DNA of 64,000 nt. Source: Deltaproteobacteria bacterium. GTDB lineage: Bacteria > Desulfobacterota > Binatia > UTPRO1. Position 1 is the first letter of the stretch, and each line of letters opens with the position of its first letter. Positions 61,234 through 64,000 of the stretch are shown here, in pieces. The translations under genes and the position numbers were made by a program. The notes under the pieces were generated by a model. The model searched no databases. It was not told where the DNA came from and saw nothing but the letters and a program-made list of their open reading frames with translations. The stretch spans positions 1-64,000 of the forward strand of contig JADYZW010000009.1 of NCBI GenBank assembly GCA_020852955.1, given 5' to 3'.

Positions 61234-61614
61234 TCAGAGACGAAGGACGCGGTAGACGGCCGGGTGGCCGCGGGACGGGCCGTGCGGGATCGCGGTCCAG
61301 GAGCCGGGGCGCGGCGCGGCGAGCCGTGCGACCGGCCCCGCGGTCGTCGGAGCGAGCAGGAGGGGAAGCCGCGAGGCGGCGGCGGTGGTGTCCCGGGCGC
61401 GCGCCGCGACGAACACGGGCGCGTGAGGCGTACACTGCGGGCAGACCGGGGGAACGGAGTCGCGTTCGGGCGCAGCCGCTCCCGGGTCGCAACAGACGTG
61501 GGCCTCGGTCGCGTGCGCCGCCTCCGCCGGCGGGCAGGGGCAGCGCCCGAGGGCGGCGACCAGCGCGCAGGCCGCCGCGATGGCGAACGCTCGTCCAGGC
61601 ATGCCGCGCCCCAT
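61234..61614 (-). CDS. Small secreted Cys-rich protein preceding the copper genes
   Basis: The 126-aa product has a signal peptide (AFAIAAACALVAALGRC) followed by Cys pairs (CPCPP, HVCCDPG, VCPQCTPHAP). A Pro/Arg/Ala tail with no clear fold ends in YRVLRL. I do not recognise the family. It lies on the same strand 150 bases before copA and may share a transcript. Cys pairs next to His suit copper binding in the periplasm, but this is inference. Its position and the VLR-type end parallel the 143-aa protein that heads the czc operon. Confidence 0.55.
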   Translation of the reverse strand: MGRGMPGRAFAIAAACALVAALGRCPCPPAEAAHATEAHVCCDPGAAAPERDSVPPVCPQCTPHAPVFVAARARDTTAAASRLPLLLAPTTAGPVARLAAPRPGSWTAIPHGPSRGHPAVYRVLRL

Positions 61615-61700
61615 GGTGGGGAACGCTTACCGTAGGCCGGGAGCGCAGTCGAGGCACCCGCGCGAGGGCGGCGCGAAGCGCCGCGCGTGCGGCGGCGCGC

Positions 61701-61729
61701 TTGCCACGGAAACTAGAACATGTTCTACT
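61701..61729 (+). promoter_or_regulatory. Promoter with embedded perfect KstR-like palindrome
   Basis: TTGCCA at 61701-61706 and TCTACT at 61724-61729 form -35 and -10 boxes with a 17-base spacer. The perfect palindrome TAGAACATGTTCTA occupies 61714-61727, starting 13 bases after the -35 begins and overlapping the -10, exactly as at 25665-25693. The GTG of the nitronate monooxygenase-like gene is 64 bases downstream. A TTGACA at 61739-61744 is a further possible -35 but has no matching -10. Confidence 0.68.
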
Positions 61730-61793
61730 TCCGCGGTCTTGACATTCCGCCGCTGCGTTCCGCGCCGCCGCGCCGCCGATCGAAGGAGATCTC

Positions 61794-62897
61794 GTGGGCA
61801 GAAATCCGTTGCACACCAAGCTCTGCGACATGCTCGGGATCGACTTTCCGATCATCGCCTTCACCCACTGCAAGGACGTGGTCGCGTCGGTCGTGAACGC
61901 CGGCGGCTTCGCCGTGCTCGGCGAGGCGATGCACACGCCCGACGACATCGCGGCCGACATCAAGTGGATCCGGAGCCGGGTCGGCGACAAGCCCTTCGGC
62001 ATCGACCTCGTCCTCCCGGCCTCGGCGCCCGATGCCGACACGCTCGAGCAGATGCTCGCCAAGATCCCCGACGAGCACAAGCGCTACGCCGCCTACATCA
62101 AGGAGAAGTACAACGTCCCCGACCCGAAGGGGCAGCAGGCCCTGCACCAGTGGGGCGGGCTGACGCACGAGATCGCGCGCAAGCAGCTCGACGTCATCCT
62201 CGACGAGCGGGTTCCGGTCTTCGTCTCCGGTCTCGGCAGCCCGGCGTTCATGCTGAAGGCGGCCCACGAGCGCGGCATGAAGGTCTTCGGCCTCATCGGG
62301 AAGGCGCGCCAGGCGAAGCGCGAGATCGAGGCCGGCGTCGACGTCATCATCGCGCAGGGCTACGACGCCGCCGGGCACACCGGGCCGATCGGCACGTTCT
62401 CGATCGTGCCCGAGGTGGTGGCGATCGCGGGCGACACCCCGGTGGTCGCGGCGGGTGGCGTCACGACGGGGCGCCACCTCGCGGCCTCGCTCTGTCTCGG
62501 CGCCGCCGGCGTCTGGACGGGCACCCTCTGGCTCGCGTCGCGCGAGTCCGACAACGACATGATCATCAAGGAGAAGCTCGTCGCCGCCACGGCCGACGAC
62601 ACCGTCTACTCGAAGAGCGTATCGGGCTTCGCGATGCGCGTCCTCAAGTGCCCCTGGACCGAGGAGTGGGCGAAGCCCGAGGCGCCGCGCGTCCTGAACT
62701 CTCCGTACCAGATGCTGCTGAGCTCCGACTACATCCAGGCCGCCAACGACCACCGCCGCGCCGACCTGATGTTCGAGGCGGCCGGGCAGGGCGTGAGCTT
62801 CATCGACGCGATGAAGCCGGCGAAGCAGATCGTGAACGACATGGTGGAGGAGGCGCTCTCGGTGTTCGAGGAGATCACCGGCGAGTCGGCCGCGTGA
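61794..62897 (+). CDS. Nitronate monooxygenase-like FMN enzyme
   Basis: The product is 367 aa from a GTG with AAGGAG five bases upstream. The 2-nitropropane dioxygenase/NMO barrel is shown by IDFPIIAFTHCKDVVASVVNAG, GKPFGIDLVLP-type segment DKPFGIDLVLP, VFVSGLGSPAFM, the active-site loop AQGYDAAGHTG and the FMN phosphate site AAGGVTTGRHLAA. An atypical insert of about 55 residues (LEQMLAKIPDEHKRYAAYIK and following) enlarges the barrel. Family members oxidise nitronates, but others act on CoA-linked or unsaturated acids. IpdC of mycobacterial steroid breakdown is one. The operator upstream, of the type seen before the other catabolic operons here, favours such a role. It leads a unit with a small protein and etfB. 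Confidence 0.85.
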   Translation: MGRNPLHTKLCDMLGIDFPIIAFTHCKDVVASVVNAGGFAVLGEAMHTPDDIAADIKWIRSRVGDKPFGIDLVLPASAPDADTLEQMLAKIPDEHKRYAAYIKEKYNVPDPKGQQALHQWGGLTHEIARKQLDVILDERVPVFVSGLGSPAFMLKAAHERGMKVFGLIGKARQAKREIEAGVDVIIAQGYDAAGHTGPIGTFSIVPEVVAIAGDTPVVAAGGVTTGRHLAASLCLGAAGVWTGTLWLASRESDNDMIIKEKLVAATADDTVYSKSVSGFAMRVLKCPWTEEWAKPEAPRVLNSPYQMLLSSDYIQAANDHRRADLMFEAAGQGVSFIDAMKPAKQIVNDMVEEALSVFEEITGESAA

Positions 62898-62910
62898 GGC
62901 GGAGGCGAGC

Positions 62911-63195
62911 GTGACGACCGAGTCCCTTCCGGGCGGCATGCCGACCGTGCCTGGCTTCGACGCCGCGCGCGCCGGGAAGCGCGCCGAGTGCGACGGGGGC
63001 GGTGCCATCGCGGGCACGCGCTACGCGGGCCGCGAGGAGTTCGCCGGCACGCTCAGCGGCGAGTACGTCGATCACGGCGACCCGCCCTGGCGCTGGTACC
63101 TCTTGAAGGATCTCGTGCGCCGCCCGGACGGCTATCCCGGGAACGCCGTCTGGTGCCTCGCCGAGAACCTCTTCGTCGAAGGCGAGCCGAGCTAG
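62911..63195 (+). CDS. Small protein of unknown function between the NMO-like gene and etfB
   Basis: The product is 94 aa from a GTG with GGAGG five bases upstream. The sequence is soluble and acidic-aromatic in its second half (YVDHGDPPWRWYLLKDLVRR, then GNAVWCLAENLF), with no signal peptide, membrane helix or known motif. Two Cys are present. The gene lies 13 bases after the NMO-like gene, and its TAG overlaps the GTG of etfB by one base (63193-63195), so it is part of the same operon. It could be a small subunit or partner of either neighbour; I cannot assign a function. Confidence 0.62.
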   Translation: MTTESLPGGMPTVPGFDAARAGKRAECDGGGAIAGTRYAGREEFAGTLSGEYVDHGDPPWRWYLLKDLVRRPDGYPGNAVWCLAENLFVEGEPS

Positions 63196-64000
63196 TGTCG
63201 CTCCGGATCGTCGTCTGCGCGAAGGAGGTGCTGGACCCCGACGCGGTCAACAACTACGCGCTCGAAGGCCGCTTGGTGATCGGCGACGACGGGAAGTCGC
63301 TGACGCAGTCGTCGATCCCGCGCCTCATGAACGCCTACGACGAGCAGGCGATCGAGGCGGCGCTCCGCGTCCGCGAGGCCGGCGTCCCGTGCACGATCGC
63401 CGTCGTGTCGGTCGGCGAGGGGCAGGACATCCTGAAGCACGCGGCGTCGCTCGGGATCGACGAGCCGGTCGCGATCCACGCGGACGCGGCCAGCCTCGAC
63501 CACCACGGCGTCGCGCGGCTGCTCGCGGCGTTCGTCCGGTCGCGCGGCGGCGCCGATCTCGTGCTCTGCGGCCGGCAGGCGTCCGACGACGACCAGGGCG
63601 TGGTGCCGGCGCTCGTCGCCGAGCACCTCGGGTTGCCGGTCGTGACGATCGCGCGCTCGGTCGACGTCACCGCCGCGGGCGACGGCTTCGCGGTGCGCGT
63701 CGTCCGTGTCACGCCGGACGGCGACGAGACGGTCGCGGTGCCGGCGCCGGTCGTGGTCACGATCAGCAACGAGCTCGGACAGGCGCGCTATCCGACGATG
63801 GCGGGCCGCATGGCGGCGCGGAAGAAGAAGGTCGCGGTCGTGACGCCGGCCGAGCTCGGCGTCGCGCCCGAGGCGCTCCGCCCGCGCATCACGCTCGCGA
63901 AGCAGTTCGTGCCGACGGTGAAGGGCGCGTGCGAGATGATCGGCGGCGGTGCGGACGAGGCGGCGGCGGCGCTGCTCGCGCGCCTGCGCGCGGAGAACGT
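63195..64000 (+). CDS. etfB: Electron transfer flavoprotein beta subunit, 3-prime end outside the window
   Basis: The frame opens with a GTG that shares its first base with the upstream TAG and runs to the window edge without a stop (268 codons visible), close to the full family length. Hallmarks are IVVCAKEVLDPD, the fold with DEQAIEAALRVREAG, LVLCGRQASDDDQG, and the signature TISNELGQARYPTMAGRM followed by AARKKK. EtfB with EtfA accepts electrons from acyl-CoA dehydrogenases and passes them to the quinone pool. etfA would be expected directly after the window. Placement behind the NMO-like gene and its operator suggests a dedicated ETF for the regulated catabolic pathway. Confidence 0.93.
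   Translation, partial: MSLRIVVCAKEVLDPDAVNNYALEGRLVIGDDGKSLTQSSIPRLMNAYDEQAIEAALRVREAGVPCTIAVVSVGEGQDILKHAASLGIDEPVAIHADAASLDHHGVARLLAAFVRSRGGADLVLCGRQASDDDQGVVPALVAEHLGLPVVTIARSVDVTAAGDGFAVRVVRVTPDGDETVAVPAPVVVTISNELGQARYPTMAGRMAARKKKVAVVTPAELGVAPEALRPRITLAKQFVPTVKGACEMIGGGADEAAAALLARLRAEN

Overview
The window is very GC-rich (by eye near 70 %, not computed) and almost fully coding. Genes are packed with stop/start overlaps, GTG starts are frequent, and secreted Thr/Pro-linker and Cys-rich proteins are common, including three Myxococcus-type CGDG cysteine repeats. With the many family III CoA-transferases this points to a deltaproteobacterial-type soil or sediment lineage such as Candidatus Binatota or a relative. 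That placement is inference; there is no rRNA or other marker gene here. I saw no tRNA, rRNA, CRISPR array or prophage.

Layout. (1) 1-11958, plus strand: the Thr/Pro tail of a truncated gene, then five coupled genes for exported proteins: two beta-propeller phytase-like proteins (one 1697 aa with alternating Ig-like and DNRLRE modules), an unknown secreted protein, a purple-acid-phosphatase-like metallophosphoesterase and a Cys-rich propeller protein. It reads as a surface phosphate-release set. (2) 12158-15892: an internally deleted ISKra4-type transposase, and a minus-strand metallophosphoesterase/DNRLRE/beta-helix fusion. (3) 16456-30864: three family III CoA-transferases; a minus-strand train (DsrE-like, MenB/BadI-like crotonase, membrane-anchored alpha/beta hydrolase, kinase-like protein, nhaA start remnant, GAF histidine kinase); a divergent molybdenum hydroxylase operon (FAD, 2Fe-2S and Mo subunits); a second crotonase; and an exported FKBP isomerase. 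(4) 31029-39384: an amidohydrolase_2 protein of decarboxylase type, an Xaa-Pro aminopeptidase, a sulfotransferase-aminotransferase fusion, a lone receiver domain, a Cys-less thiolase with a DUF35 partner (the pairing of the Ltp2/ChsH2 steroid aldolase), and an enoyl-CoA hydratase. (5) 39409-43209: a luciferase-like oxidoreductase, a two-domain LigD and exonuclease III. (6) 43319-48670: two divergent secreted Cys-rich proteins, one a 1261-aa kelch protein. (7) 48677-51129: two more CoA-transferases. (8) 51186-61614: metal resistance on the minus strand: CzcCBA-type efflux, a multicopper oxidase, a copper P-type ATPase and two small secreted Cys proteins. (9) 61701-64000: a nitronate monooxygenase-like enzyme, a small unknown protein and etfB, cut by the window edge.

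The thread linking regions 3, 4 and 9 is a 14-bp palindrome, TnnAACnnGTTnnA, before three catabolic transcription units. This is the published consensus of KstR, the TetR-family repressor of actinobacterial cholesterol catabolism. At two sites it sits in the spacer of a promoter with the same geometry (TTGCCR, 17 bp, TCTAYT). With the CoA-transferases, ring-hydrolase-like crotonase, Mo hydroxylase, Ltp2/DUF35 pair, nitronate monooxygenase and ETF, it suggests a repressor-controlled pathway for a steroid-like, alicyclic or other CoA-activated substrate. The substrate is not shown by the sequence. Four of the six convergent gene junctions carry perfect GC hairpins of 8-15 bp without a T-tract.
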